64,000 nucleotides of DNA from an uncultured Sunxiuqinia sp. (GCF_963678245.1 NZ_OY782770.1:1302001-1366000); one strand, 5' to 3'. Shown: positions 18,562 through 28,365, counted from the first letter of the stretch. Numbers and translations: made by a program. The notes: generated from the letters alone by a model not told the origin.

Positions 18562-18630
18562 ATGAATCAGATCATGTTAACATCTTGGTGGTGGCACAAC
18601 AACTTTTCACAATACCGTGGAGAGAGGTAG
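18562..18630 (+). CDS. trpL: trp operon leader peptide (three consecutive Trp codons)
   Basis: 22 residues, reading MNQIMLTSWWWHNNFSQYRG followed by ER and TAG. Three adjacent TGG codons make it a sensor of charged tRNA-Trp: ribosome stalling here lets the operon be read through. The same frame is open back to an ATG at 18490, giving a 46-residue form (MASVVGSSFGKKVIAILVF...), so the true start is uncertain. It lies 90 bases upstream of trpE and immediately before the attenuator. Confidence 0.88.
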   Translation: MNQIMLTSWWWHNNFSQYRGER

Positions 18631-18633
18631 CTT

Positions 18634-18691
18634 TCATGTCAAGACATGATCAGAGGAGCGGCTTATCGGAACACGGTAAGCCGCTTTTTTT
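18634..18691 (+). terminator. trp attenuator
   Basis: A small hairpin (TCATGTC-AA-GACATGA, 18634-18649) follows the leader stop, then the terminator stem GCGGCTTA / TAAGCCGC (18658-18684) with seven T. The order of Trp-rich leader, alternative hairpin and terminator 30 bases before trpE is the standard layout of transcription attenuation. Confidence 0.85.
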
Positions 18692-18720
18692 ATGTCGAAA
18701 TTTAAATAATACAACATACC

Positions 18721-20127
18721 ATGAACCCAATTAATGTACAAGTAAACGTCAAGAAAATTCTGGCCGATACGCTCACTCCGGTCAGTGTTTATCTTAAGTT
18801 CAGGGAGTTGTTTCCCAACTCTATTCTACTTGAGAGTTCCGATTATCACGGAAACGAAAACGCCTATTCATTCATCTGTATCAAGCCGATGTATTGCTTT
18901 ACTGCCGACCAAGGGTTGATTACTATCGACCATATGGGCAAGCGGCTGATGCAAAAGAAAATTCAAGATCATAAAACGGTAGCGGTCGATTTAGATGCTT
19001 TTTTCAAGTCGTTTAAGTTAAGTGGCGATGTGGCCGAAATGCCGGCCAACGGGTTATTTGGCTACCTGAGTTTTGATTCGATCAAATATTTTGAAAAAAT
19101 TGATATTACTGCCGAGCGAAAAGATGAATACGCCGTGCCTGAAGTAAAGTATTGCTTTTACAAATACATCATTGCGATCGATCATAACAAAGACATGATC
19201 TCGTTGATTGAAAATCTTCCGGAAGGTGAAACGGCAGAGATGGGACAAATTGAATCCTTATTGAAAAACCTATCATTTCCTGATACACATTTTAACTTGG
19301 TAGGCGATGAGAAATCCAATATCACGGATGAGGATTACCGCCAGATGGTAACCAAAGGCAAAGAGCATTGTTATCGGGGCGACGTTTTTCAGATTGTACT
19401 TTCGCGCCAGTTTTCACAACAATATGCAGGCGATGAATTTAACGTGTACCGAGCACTGCGGTCAGTTAATCCATCGCCTTATTTATTTTTCTTCGACTAC
19501 GGCGATTACCGAATATTCGGATCGAGCCCCGAAGCAGAACTGCGTATTAAAAAAGGTCGTGCGATAATCAATCCAATTGCCGGGACTTTCCGCAGAACAG
19601 GCAACGATGAACAGGATCGGGTATTAGCGGAGCAATTGTGTGCTGACTCCAAAGAGAATGCCGAGCATGTGATGCTGGTTGATCTGGCACGCAACGACCT
19701 TAGCCGCAACGCCGAAGATGTCGTGGTGGACAGCTATCGCGAAGTGCAATACTTTTCGCATGTGATTCACCTTGTTTCAGAAGTTTCCGGTAAGTTGCCG
19801 GAAGATACGAACATGGTGACCGTGCTAGGCGATTCATTTCCTGCCGGAACTTTATCGGGAGCACCCAAGCACATGGCCATGCAGTTGATTGACAGATACG
19901 AAAACCAACGCCGGAGCTATTACGGCGGTGCCATTGGTTTTATGGGATTCGACAATAGCTTGAATCATGCCATTATGATCCGTTCGTTTTTGAGCAAAGG
20001 AAAAACACTTTATTATCAGGCTGGCGCCGGAATTGTGGCAGATTCGCAGGAAGAAAACGAGTTACAGGAAGTAAATAACAAATTGGCCGCCCTGAAGAAA
20101 GCCATCGAAATTGCTAAGGAGATTTAA
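18721..20127 (+). CDS. trpE: anthranilate synthase component I
   Basis: 468 residues. It converts chorismate and glutamine-derived ammonia to anthranilate. The N-terminal tryptophan-feedback pocket motif LLESSDYHGN is present. The chorismate-binding C-terminal half carries GDVFQIVLSRQF, SSPEAELRIKKGRAIINPIAGTF-type substrate residues (20-residue parts only quoted), EHVMLVDLARNDL and FPAGTLSGAPK. It is the first structural gene of the operon, two bases before trpG. Confidence 0.97.
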   Translation: MNPINVQVNVKKILADTLTPVSVYLKFRELFPNSILLESSDYHGNENAYSFICIKPMYCFTADQGLITIDHMGKRLMQKKIQDHKTVAVDLDAFFKSFKLSGDVAEMPANGLFGYLSFDSIKYFEKIDITAERKDEYAVPEVKYCFYKYIIAIDHNKDMISLIENLPEGETAEMGQIESLLKNLSFPDTHFNLVGDEKSNITDEDYRQMVTKGKEHCYRGDVFQIVLSRQFSQQYAGDEFNVYRALRSVNPSPYLFFFDYGDYRIFGSSPEAELRIKKGRAIINPIAGTFRRTGNDEQDRVLAEQLCADSKENAEHVMLVDLARNDLSRNAEDVVVDSYREVQYFSHVIHLVSEVSGKLPEDTNMVTVLGDSFPAGTLSGAPKHMAMQLIDRYENQRRSYYGGAIGFMGFDNSLNHAIMIRSFLSKGKTLYYQAGAGIVADSQEENELQEVNNKLAALKKAIEIAKEI

Positions 20128-20129
20128 TC

Positions 20130-20699
20130 ATGAAAATAGTAATCATAGATAATTACGATTCATTCACCTACAATTTGGTGCATGCTATTAAAAAGATATC
20201 CGGACAGCCAGTTGATGTCATTCGCAACGATGAGTTGGTGCTGAGTGATTTGGAAAAATACGATAAAATTGTACTTTCCCCCGGACCGGGAATACCCGAA
20301 GAAGCTGGATTGCTGCTAGATATTATTCGCGAATTTGCCCCCCGCAAAAGTATGTTTGGCGTTTGTTTAGGACATCAGGCTATTGGCGAAGTATTTGGCG
20401 GAACACTAACCAATATGAACCGAGTGCTTCATGGAATTGCTACTTCGGTGAGCCAAGTGGTAGCCGATCCGATTTTATTTGCCGGACTTCCAGAGCAATT
20501 TGAGGCTGGCCGCTATCACAGTTGGATTGTTAATGCCGAGGGATTGCCCGATTGTTTTGAAGTAACCAGTACAGACAAAAGCGGACAGATCATGTCGATG
20601 AAGCACAAAGAATATGATGTGCGTGGTGTGCAGTTTCACCCCGAATCGGTTTTAACTCCACTGGGCGAAAAGATGATCGAAAACTGGTTAAACAACTAA
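20130..20699 (+). CDS. trpG: anthranilate synthase component II (glutamine amidotransferase)
   Basis: 189 residues. A class I glutamine amidotransferase with the nucleophile loop MFGVCLGHQAIGE, oxyanion strand LSPGPGIPEEAG and catalytic pair in VQFHPESVLT. It supplies ammonia to TrpE. It starts two bases after the trpE stop, suggesting translational coupling. Confidence 0.96.
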   Translation: MKIVIIDNYDSFTYNLVHAIKKISGQPVDVIRNDELVLSDLEKYDKIVLSPGPGIPEEAGLLLDIIREFAPRKSMFGVCLGHQAIGEVFGGTLTNMNRVLHGIATSVSQVVADPILFAGLPEQFEAGRYHSWIVNAEGLPDCFEVTSTDKSGQIMSMKHKEYDVRGVQFHPESVLTPLGEKMIENWLNN

Positions 20700-20714
20700 A
20701 AAAAACTCGAAACG

Positions 20715-21724
20715 TTGAACTCGAAACTAATTGACATGAAAGATACTTTAAACTATTTATTTGAAGGAAATACGCTTACTGCTGCAGAAGCAAAAGCGAT
20801 TCTGACAAAAATTGGTGAAGGGCAGTTCTCCGAATCTGAGATTGCTTCTTTTTTAACGGTTTTCCGCATGCGAAAAGTGAAAGGCGAAGAGATGGCTGGC
20901 TTTCGTCAGGCGATGTTGAACCTGTGCGTTCCGGTCGACTTCTCTGACTTCAATACGATTGACGTGGTGGGGACCGGTGGGGACGGTAAAAACACGTTTA
21001 ATATTTCAACTTTAAGTTGTTTCATTATTGCAGGAGCCGGTTATAAAGTTACCAAACACGGCAACTACGGTTTATCGTCGGTAAGTGGTTCTTCCAATAT
21101 GTTTGAGCATTTTGGCTATCGGTTTACCAACGATCCTGAAAAGCTGCGGCGAGAACTGAATGAAATCGGAATTTGTTTTTTTCATGCTCCACTTTTCCAC
21201 CCAGCCATGAAACACGTTGGACCGGTGCGAAGAACACTGAAAGTAAGAACCTTATTCAATATTATGGGGCCATTGTTAAATCCATCCTTTCCCAAAAATC
21301 AACTGGTTGGTGTTTCTGATCTGGAGATTATGAAATTGTATCACGAAGTTTTAAAAGCAGCAACCAAAACTACATGATTGTGCATAGTTTGGATGGCTAC
21401 GACGAAATTTCACTGACGAGTAATGCACAAGTTATTTCGTCGCAAGAAGAGAAAATATTATCGCCTGCTGATTTTGGTTTCGACACCTATGCGCAGGAAG
21501 AATTGTCGGGTGGAAAATCGGTTGAAGATGCAGCATTCATTTTTAAGAGTATCTTGAAAGGCAAGGGAACACCGGCACAGCAACATGTTGGAATTGCCAA
21601 TGCTGCGTTAGGAATTAAATGCATGTGTCCTGACAAATCACTTCCCGACTGCGTTGCCGAAGCTACTGAAGCGTTGAAAAGTAAAAAGGCGTTGGCGGTT
21701 TTCACAAAACTAATGACGAATTAA
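20715..21724 (+). pseudogene. trpD: anthranilate phosphoribosyltransferase, split by a one-base shift
   Basis: The N-terminal 220 residues (20715-21377) include the GTGGDGKNTFNIST phosphate loop, HGNYGLSSVSGSSN and NIMGPLLNPS. They end early at KLYHEVLKAATKTT. The remaining 116 residues continue in another frame from 21374 (MIVHSLDGYDEISLTS...) to 21724. One additional A in the AAAA run near 21368 (ACCAAAACTAC) would read AATKNYMIVHSLDGYDE and restore a normal enzyme of about 336 residues. The stop and the second ATG overlap (ATGA), so two polypeptides could be made, but an assembly error or a fresh mutation is more likely because the rest of the pathway is intact. Confidence 0.85.
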
Positions 21725-21727
21725 AAA

Positions 21728-21755
21728 GTTGTCATTTCTGATTTTACCATGACAA
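21728..21755 (+). repeat. hairpin between trpD and trpC
   Basis: GTTGTCAT and ATGACAAC, perfectly complementary, flank 12 bases in the 57-base gap. There is no T-run, so it may affect mRNA stability rather than terminate. Confidence 0.45.
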
Positions 21756-21781
21756 CAATTGATAATAAATAACCCATTAGA

Positions 21782-22564
21782 ATGACCATTTTAGACGAAA
21801 TAAATAACAATAAACAGGCAGAAATTGCCGATGCTAAATCAAAAATCAGTCAGGAGGAATTGAAGCTTTCTCCATTTTTCAAGCGAAAGACAAATTCTTT
21901 GAAAGCCGCTTTAAATGCAGACGGTGCTTCCGGAATTATCGCTGAATTCAAAACAAAATCGCCCTCAAAAGGGATGATAAATGAAACGGCTGAAGTAACC
22001 GAAGTGACCTCAGGATACGTTGCTGCCGGAGTTTCTGGCTTGTCGGTATTAACTGATCATAACTATTTTGGCGGCTCATTTGAAAATCTGGCGAAAGCAA
22101 GAATGACTAATCCAAAGACACCGATTTTACGCAAAGATTTTATGCTTGACCCCTATCAGGTGTACGAAGCCAAAGCACATGGTGCCGACCTGATTTTGTT
22201 GATTGCTGCCAGCTTGAGCAAAGAAGAAATGCTGCGTTTATCGGAAACAGCCAAAGAATTGGATTTAGAGATTCTGGTTGAAGTGCACACCGAGGAAGAA
22301 ATTGAAAAGCTCAACCCTTTAATTGATTTGGTTGGCGTGAATAACCGCAACCTGAAAACGTTTGAAGTGGATATTGAAAACTCAGTCAGACTAAGCAAAT
22401 TACTACCAACAGATATGATTCGCATTTCCGAAAGCGGATTGTCGTCGGTTGATAATATTCGCTACTTGCGGAAAGCCGGTTTTAATGGCTTCCTGATGGG
22501 TGAGAATTTTATGAAAACTGAAGACCCGGGAAAAGCTTGTAAAGAATTTATAGCTTGTATTTAA
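21782..22564 (+). CDS. trpC: indole-3-glycerol phosphate synthase
   Basis: 260 residues, a TIM barrel. It decarboxylates and closes the ring of CdRP to give indoleglycerol phosphate. Motifs: GIIAEFKTKSPSKGMI, LSVLTDHNYFGGS, PILRKDFMLDPYQ, ILVEVHTEEE, LVGVNNRNLKTF and ISESGL. It is monofunctional here, with trpF as a separate gene two bases later. Confidence 0.97.
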   Translation: MTILDEINNNKQAEIADAKSKISQEELKLSPFFKRKTNSLKAALNADGASGIIAEFKTKSPSKGMINETAEVTEVTSGYVAAGVSGLSVLTDHNYFGGSFENLAKARMTNPKTPILRKDFMLDPYQVYEAKAHGADLILLIAASLSKEEMLRLSETAKELDLEILVEVHTEEEIEKLNPLIDLVGVNNRNLKTFEVDIENSVRLSKLLPTDMIRISESGLSSVDNIRYLRKAGFNGFLMGENFMKTEDPGKACKEFIACI

Positions 22565-22565
22565 A

Positions 22566-23201
22566 ATGAAGCATCAGGTAAAAATAAAAGTTTGTGGCAT
22601 GAGAGATCCTGAGAATATTCAGGGTATTTTAAGTGCTGAGCCTGATTATTTGGGCTATATTTTCTATTCAAAATCAAAACGGTATGTTGGAAAGAATCCC
22701 GCCCCAGAGATTTTTGAAATCGTTCCCAAGTCAACCCGAAAAGTAGGAGTATTTGTGAACGAACCTTTGAATAACGTGATTACAGCCTGCCGTGATTTTA
22801 ATATAGAAGTGGCTCAATTGCATGGCACCGAAGATCCCGATTATTGCAGTCTGGTCCGGTCAACAGGATTAACCGTTTTCAAAGCTTTTTCGGTAGATGA
22901 GGAGTTTGACTTTTCTTTATTGGAAACTTACAGCGGAGCAGTCGATTATTTTTTATTCGACACCAAAGGAAGACTACCCGGAGGAACGGGTTTAAAGTTT
23001 GACTGGGACGTCTTACAAAGCTATCAGCTTTCGGTTCCTTTCTTTTTAAGTGGAGGTATAAAACCGGATGATGTGGAAGCACTCCAAAAATTCAACCATG
23101 AGCAACTTTATGCGTTAGACATTAATAGTGGATTTGAGGTCAGCCCGGCTTTGAAATCTGTCGACAATGTGCAGGCTTTTATTCAAAAAATCAGAAAATA
23201 A
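22566..23201 (+). CDS. trpF: phosphoribosylanthranilate isomerase
   Basis: 211 residues. Catalytic cysteine in KVCGMRDPENI, then VGVFVNEPL, AQLHGTEDPDYC, FLFDTKGRLPGGTG and FFLSGGIKPDD, all family blocks. It isomerises PRA to CdRP. It starts two bases after trpC. Confidence 0.97.
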   Translation: MKHQVKIKVCGMRDPENIQGILSAEPDYLGYIFYSKSKRYVGKNPAPEIFEIVPKSTRKVGVFVNEPLNNVITACRDFNIEVAQLHGTEDPDYCSLVRSTGLTVFKAFSVDEEFDFSLLETYSGAVDYFLFDTKGRLPGGTGLKFDWDVLQSYQLSVPFFLSGGIKPDDVEALQKFNHEQLYALDINSGFEVSPALKSVDNVQAFIQKIRK

Positions 23202-23213
23202 AATTATAAACAC

Positions 23214-24395
23214 ATGAAATATCAAGTTAACAAAAAAGGCTACTACGGTGAATTTGGGGGAGCATATATTCCCGAGATGATGCATCCGAACATTGAAGAA
23301 CTTCAGCAAAAATACATGGAGATTATTGGCTCCTATAATTTCAGGCAGGATTTTATTCACCTGCTAAAACATTATGTGGGACGGCCATCTCCGCTGTATC
23401 CGGCACAAAGGTTATCCGAAAAATACGGGACAAATATTTACCTTAAACGGGAAGATCTGAATCACACAGGATCGCACAAAATCAACAATACCATTGGGCA
23501 AATTTTGTTGGCGAAAGCGTTGGGTAAAAAACGGATTATTGCCGAAACCGGAGCCGGACAACACGGCGTGGCCACAGCAACTGTTTGTGCTTTGATGGGA
23601 ATGAAGTGCATCGTTTATATGGGAGCTTTAGACGTGCAACGACAAGCTCCGAACGTAAAAAAAATGAAGATGCTGGGGGCCGAGGTTGTCCCTGCTGTTT
23701 CAGGAAATCAAACCTTGAAAGACGCGACCAACGAAGCCATGCGCGACTGGATTAACAACCCGGTTGATACCCATTACATCATTGGCTCAGTCGTCGGACC
23801 ACATCCGTTCCCGGATATGGTTACTCAGTTTCAAGCTGTGGTTAGTGAGGAAATTAAAATGCAATTGGACGAACACATTGGCCGCGAGTTCCCCACACGA
23901 GTGATAGCTTGCGTTGGCGGAGGAAGTAATGCCGCCGGTGCTTTCTATCATTTTTTGGAGAATGAAGAAGTCGAGTTAATTGGGGTTGAAGCTGCTGGCA
24001 AAGGAATTGACACACAGGAAACAGCTGCTACTTTAACGCTCGGCAAAGTGGGAGTGCTACACAGTGCCAAGTCCATACTGATGCAAACCGAAGATGGGCA
24101 AATTATTGAACCGTATTCTATTTCTGCAGGCTTGGATTACCCGGGAATTGGGCCATTGCATTCACACCTGTTTAAAACCGGTCGGGCCAAATACTTATGG
24201 GCAACAGATGAGGAAGTTTTTGAAGCAGCTCTGGAACTGACCCAATTGGAAGGAATTATTCCTGCTTTAGAGTCTGCGCATGCGTTAGCAGCCCTCAAAA
24301 AAGTCAAGATGAAACCCGATGATGTCACGGTCATCAATCTTTCAGGAAGAGGTGACAAAGACATGGAAACGTACCTGGATCATTTCGGCTATTAA
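23214..24395 (+). CDS. trpB: tryptophan synthase beta chain
   Basis: 393 residues. The PLP lysine lies in [13 protein letters not shown]; the block [20 protein letters not shown] contains the catalytic glutamate, and the phosphate loop is [12 protein letters not shown]. It joins indole and serine to make tryptophan. Its start is 12 bases after trpF. Confidence 0.98.
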   Translation: MKYQVNKKGYYGEFGGAYIPEMMHPNIEELQQKYMEIIGSYNFRQDFIHLLKHYVGRPSPLYPAQRLSEKYGTNIYLKREDLNHTGSHKINNTIGQILLAKALGKKRIIAETGAGQHGVATATVCALMGMKCIVYMGALDVQRQAPNVKKMKMLGAEVVPAVSGNQTLKDATNEAMRDWINNPVDTHYIIGSVVGPHPFPDMVTQFQAVVSEEIKMQLDEHIGREFPTRVIACVGGGSNAAGAFYHFLENEEVELIGVEAAGKGIDTQETAATLTLGKVGVLHSAKSILMQTEDGQIIEPYSISAGLDYPGIGPLHSHLFKTGRAKYLWATDEEVFEAALELTQLEGIIPALESAHALAALKKVKMKPDDVTVINLSGRGDKDMETYLDHFGY

Positions 24396-24553
24396 TCGAC
24401 TCTAAAATTATTAATGATGAAACGACCATGATCAAAATTTTGCTCAAAAAAGGAGGATGATTATATGGGAGTTTCGTCCATCGGTGTCCTGAATCAAAAA
24501 AAAGAACAACTTAATACGAAAATTGCACCTCATTAAATTGAAAAAATAAACCC

Positions 24554-25336
24554 ATGAAAAATAGAATCAATCAACTATTTCAAGATAAAAAGGAAAACAT
24601 CCTTTCTGTTTACTTTACGGCCGGCTATCCACAATTGAATGACACGGTTGAAATTATTAAAACGCTGGAGGAAAACGGAGTTGACCTGATTGAAATCGGC
24701 ATGCCGTTCTCTGACCCTGTGGCCGATGGGCCTGTCATTCAGAATAGCAGTACTGTTGCTTTGAAAAATGGGATGAGCATCAAGCAGCTTTTCGAACAAC
24801 TACAATCAATTCGGCAAACAGTCAACATTCCACTAATCCTCATGGGATATTTAAACCCGGTTATCCAGTTCGGTCTTGAGGCTTTCTGCATGAAATGTCA
24901 GGAAGTTGGTATCGACGGACTCATCTTACCCGATTTACCGGTATCTGTTTATCAGGAAGAGTACAAAGAACTGTTTGAGCATTATGGTCTTCATAATATT
25001 TTATTGATTACACCTCAAACATCTGATGCCCGAATCCAGGAGATTGATGAAGCCTCCGGTGGTTTTATTTACATGGTATCCAGTTCATCAACCACCGGTG
25101 CAAAAGATAAGGTTTCTGATTTTCATGAGGACTATTTTAATCGGGTGAACCAGTTGAAATTGAATAATCCGCGGTTGATCGGCTTCGGGATTTCTAATCA
25201 GGAGACCTTTGAGAATGCCTGTAAATATGCTTCGGGAGCAATCATAGGAAGTGCATTTGTAAAAGCACTTGAGCAAGACAAAACATTGGACGAAAAGGTT
25301 TCTGCATTTGTTAATCGTATTTTAAAGACAGTTTAA
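24554..25336 (+). CDS. trpA: tryptophan synthase alpha chain
   Basis: 260 residues, a TIM barrel with the catalytic glutamate and aspartate in IEIGMPFSDPVADGPVIQ and LILPDLPV, phosphate-binding GFGISNQ and GAIIGSAFVK. It cleaves indoleglycerol phosphate and passes indole to TrpB. The 158-base gap from trpB is larger than elsewhere in the operon and holds no gene that I can see. Confidence 0.97.
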   Translation: MKNRINQLFQDKKENILSVYFTAGYPQLNDTVEIIKTLEENGVDLIEIGMPFSDPVADGPVIQNSSTVALKNGMSIKQLFEQLQSIRQTVNIPLILMGYLNPVIQFGLEAFCMKCQEVGIDGLILPDLPVSVYQEEYKELFEHYGLHNILLITPQTSDARIQEIDEASGGFIYMVSSSSTTGAKDKVSDFHEDYFNRVNQLKLNNPRLIGFGISNQETFENACKYASGAIIGSAFVKALEQDKTLDEKVSAFVNRILKTV

Positions 25337-25551
25337 TAAGAGGATCGTTTATTTGTGCTATGATCACATTTACAAATGTTATATAACAAGTTAAAACGTC
25401 GCTATTTTTTTTACTTACTGAATGTCAGTTTTTTATCCCTCATATTGAATTTAAGGGAAGTTAAATCGTGTTAATTTCTATTCTTCAGCATACCAAAAAA
25501 GGACTAGTTGTGTTATCTTGATAAGGAATTTAATTAAACGTTCTTAATACT

Positions 25552-25746
25552 ATGATTGAATATGCAAAAGTAATTTTACCAAAGGTTAGTTTTAGCCGGG
25601 ATTTATTCCGTAAAGAATTAATCAAATGTGTGAAATGGGCTGAGAGCACCAAAGACGTCAATGAACTACGTATATGGTGTGATGATAATTTTGGGGAGAT
25701 GTATCCCGATATTTTAAATGATGTTTTTTCAATAATTGCAGCATAA
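25552..25746 (+). CDS. small hypothetical protein
   Basis: 64 residues, MIEYAKVILPKVSFSRDLFR at the start and IWCDDNFGEMYPDILNDVF near the end. Predicted helical, no membrane segment, no motif I can assign. It has a terminator 12 bases downstream, and its composition is codon-like, so I take it as a real single gene. Small proteins of this shape occur across Bacteroidota without known function. Confidence 0.65.
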   Translation: MIEYAKVILPKVSFSRDLFRKELIKCVKWAESTKDVNELRIWCDDNFGEMYPDILNDVFSIIAA

Positions 25747-25757
25747 CTTAAAAAATA

Positions 25758-25785
25758 AAAAGGCCTTTTCGGAGGTCTTTTTTCA
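25758..25785 (+). terminator. terminator
   Basis: AAAGGCCT / AGGTCTTT stem with loop TTTCGG followed by a T-run, directly after the small gene. Confidence 0.75.
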
Positions 25786-25801
25786 TTCCGAATTTGTTGG
25801 A

Positions 25802-27145
25802 CTACTCTCCAATACTTTTCAAAACTCCATCCAAAACTCTATTCAGATCGAACTCTCCTTTTTTAGAGTAACCCGTTCTAATCACAATCAGCTCTTTCGA
25901 AGGAACTATACAAATAAATTGACCATCATGTCCTTTGCACATCAACATATCTTTGGGTGCATCCGGATACTCAGCAGACTCATTGAGCCAGAGAAACGAA
26001 CCGTAGCGACCATTTGAACCGTTGGCGACCTGACTTGTATAATCAACCCAACCCTTAGGCAACAATTGCTCACCTTGCCAGTTTCCTCCGTTCAAATACA
26101 GCAGAGCAAAGCGTGCATAATCGCGCATGGTTGCATACAAATAAGAAGATCCCACAAATGTTCCGGACGCATCCACTTCAAATACGGCACTGGTCATTCC
26201 AATTTTATTGAATAAAGCTTTGCGTGGAAAAGCAAAGTACTCTTCATCAGATGCAAATGTTTTACGTAATTCCCGACAGACCAAATTAGTCGTTCCTGAA
26301 GAATACAACCAAACCGAATCAGCAGGATATTCATAGGCTTTTTGCTGTGCATACAATCCCATATCCCCCTTTTTATGAAGCATGATGGTCACATCAGAAA
26401 GGTTGCCGTAGCCTTCATTCCATTTCAATCCGCTGTTCATGTGCATCAAGTTATTCAGAGTAATCCCTTTCCGCTTATCATCCTGCCACTCTTCAATCTC
26501 TAGGGGTTGATGAATGTCCATTTTTCCATCTTTCACTCGGAGCCCAACGAGAGCATTGGTGAAACTCTTGGCCATCGACCAACTTAAAAAGCGATTGTCT
26601 TTATTAAAATCTTCCCGATAAACTTCGGCTATGGGCTGCCCCTTATAAACAACCATCAACGCAAACGTACCTTTAAACGGGATGGTATTTTGCATCGCCA
26701 GAGTTAAAGCTTGCTTCAACTTAACCGTATCAACGTCAACTGCAATCGTATCGGCAATTAAATTTCCCTTCGGCCACTGCACGGTGTCAGGATTTACCGG
26801 CAAGCTCTCAATAAGCGGATAAGACCTACCCTTAATTTCATCCTCAGAATACTCCTTTACCAATATACATCCATAACCTTCTATATAAACAGCTTTTGAT
26901 TCGCTCCATAAAAAACGACTGACGACTTCCCTCTTTTCAAAATCGACCGTATTATCAGTGAAGGCAACAACCGAAAAATTCAGGTCTTCATTTTCCATCG
27001 CTTCCTGACTCCGTCCAGCTACAAACACTCCTGAAGCCAGGTTTTTTGCCGCATAACCGGTAACTACAGGCATTAGTAGGTTTAAATAATAAACAGCTCC
27101 AATTATAACAGCAATCAGGATGGCAACAAACAATCTTTTTTTCAT
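25802..27145 (-). CDS. serine hydrolase of the beta-lactamase / penicillin-binding protein-like family
   Basis: 447 residues. An N-terminal signal or anchor (FVAILIAVIIGAVYYLNLLM) is followed by about 140 residues of variable sequence and then the class C beta-lactamase fold. The nucleophile motif is SMAKS (Ser-x-x-Lys), the tyrosine motif is YSSGTTN, and the third box lies in GHDGQF. Likely exported and acting on peptidoglycan-like peptides or esters; resistance function cannot be claimed. Originally it would have lain directly downstream of tRNA-Arg before the island at 27251-47710 intervened. Confidence 0.88.
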   Translation of the reverse strand: MKKRLFVAILIAVIIGAVYYLNLLMPVVTGYAAKNLASGVFVAGRSQEAMENEDLNFSVVAFTDNTVDFEKREVVSRFLWSESKAVYIEGYGCILVKEYSEDEIKGRSYPLIESLPVNPDTVQWPKGNLIADTIAVDVDTVKLKQALTLAMQNTIPFKGTFALMVVYKGQPIAEVYREDFNKDNRFLSWSMAKSFTNALVGLRVKDGKMDIHQPLEIEEWQDDKRKGITLNNLMHMNSGLKWNEGYGNLSDVTIMLHKKGDMGLYAQQKAYEYPADSVWLYSSGTTNLVCRELRKTFASDEEYFAFPRKALFNKIGMTSAVFEVDASGTFVGSSYLYATMRDYARFALLYLNGGNWQGEQLLPKGWVDYTSQVANGSNGRYGSFLWLNESAEYPDAPKDMLMCKGHDGQFICIVPSKELIVIRTGYSKKGEFDLNRVLDGVLKSIGE

Positions 27146-27250
27146 GATGAGGTAAATAGAAATTTTCTAATCAATTGCGCCTCAATTTACAAAAATATCA
27201 GGCATTAACTGAAAAAAGGCAGTGCGTCCAAACTTAAGGCCACAAAAAAA

Positions 27251-27313
27251 CCTCTTGAAAATCATTATCATTCAAGAGGTTTTACAATGTGCTTAGTAAT
27301 CCGACCGGTATTA
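27251..27313. repeat. left copy of tRNA-Arg 3'-end direct repeat, with terminator hairpin
   Basis: This stretch aligns without gaps to 47648-47710, with 50 of 63 positions identical. The right copy includes the last 16 or so bases of tRNA-Arg(CCT) plus its downstream sequence. Within the left copy AACCTCTTGAA / TTCAAGAGGTT is an intact 11 bp stem followed on the minus strand by TTTTTTT, a working terminator that is degraded in the right copy. That is what site-specific integration at a tRNA 3' end leaves: the original end with its terminator is displaced to the far side of the insert. Confidence 0.6.
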
Positions 27314-28347
27314 ATTTACTATAATCCTAAATGAGCTATTTAAAAAAACAAGAGTGATTGCAAAAGGCCTTTAAATCTGACATTCCCTTAAATTTAGCAT
27401 ATGAGTCAATTACATTTGATTTCAACAAATAAATCAAGTACTGACACTATGCTTGACACTATTAAGTTTTGGGGATTATGCAGTAAATCTAATTCAATCT
27501 AAAAAGCCACAAAGAACAAAATACCAGGACACAAATCTTCTTGATTTTCTACTTTGAAGGAAATCGATTGAGGTATTACACAGGTAGGCGAATTGAGCCC
27601 AGATATTGGGATAAAGTTAAACAAAGATCAAAACCAAGTTGTGCCTCTGCAATATCACTCAACCAATATTAAAAAACAACGGCTAATTTTTTTGAAACAA
27701 TGAAATAATCCTTTATTTACTTTTAAATTAATGCTTGGCGGCTCGCTAATAACATGCCGCAACGTGTCTCATCATGAAACTCCGAAAACGTTACTTTTTA
27801 CAACAAAAAAAACATCACAACCACCTGACATACAACACCAAATAAGACAAATCATTTTTTTCATGTTAGTAAAAATTTACTTTTTTCTAAAATGCCAATC
27901 TATTTAAACCTTTTCAACCCTGTTTAAATAATGTAATTGTGAAACAAACTACCTATTGATCTTTCATTGGTTCAGCCTAATCGGTCTTTATTAAATACTG
28001 CGAATAATAAACTATCCTTTCTGGCATAAGTATATAACTTTTGTTAAATTTAGCATCCAGAATATTCAACAAACCACTATATCTTAATCGATGAGTCTTT
28101 TTCAACATGCTGTACCCAACAAACACTTGAAAGAAACCAACCATGATAATTTCAAGTATATGTAAAAATGACAGGAGGAGGTTGGGAACCCTCAGAAATT
28201 CCATAGCTTATGGAATTGAAATCCTTTGGAGTACAAAACATCCGACTAATCATAAAAGGTGTTGTTATCACTCCCAATCGAGGGGGATAACAACACCTTA
28301 AAAATTGATAAAAGAAATATAACAACACTAGTGTTGTTACTAACTAG
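27314..28347. other. 1 kb without genes ending in three palindromes; possible attI-like start of the array
   Basis: No supported gene. Close to the first cassette there are three inverted repeats: 28198-28216 (ATTCCATA-GCT-TATGGAAT), 28256-28299 (14 bp perfect stem starting AAGGTGTTGTTATC) and 28320-28339 (20 bp perfect palindrome TAACAACACTAGTGTTGTTA). They are followed by AACTAGTTGGGC, whose GTTGGGC fits the integron core-site consensus GTTRRRY and is the left edge of cassette 1. Because the site is not an attC-like hairpin, it could be the array's attachment site. Confidence 0.4.
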
Positions 28348-28365
28348 TTGGGCACAATTTAAAAA

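Noticed and set aside
24396-24553. Possible small gene between trpB and trpA
   Set aside because: Only very short frames, and the AGGAGG-like stretch is not followed by a plausible gene; simple intergenic space is more likely.
27977-28204. 75-residue minus-strand frame in the gap before the array
   Set aside because: No recognised motif, and it has no terminator or partner; I treat it as chance in AT-rich DNA.
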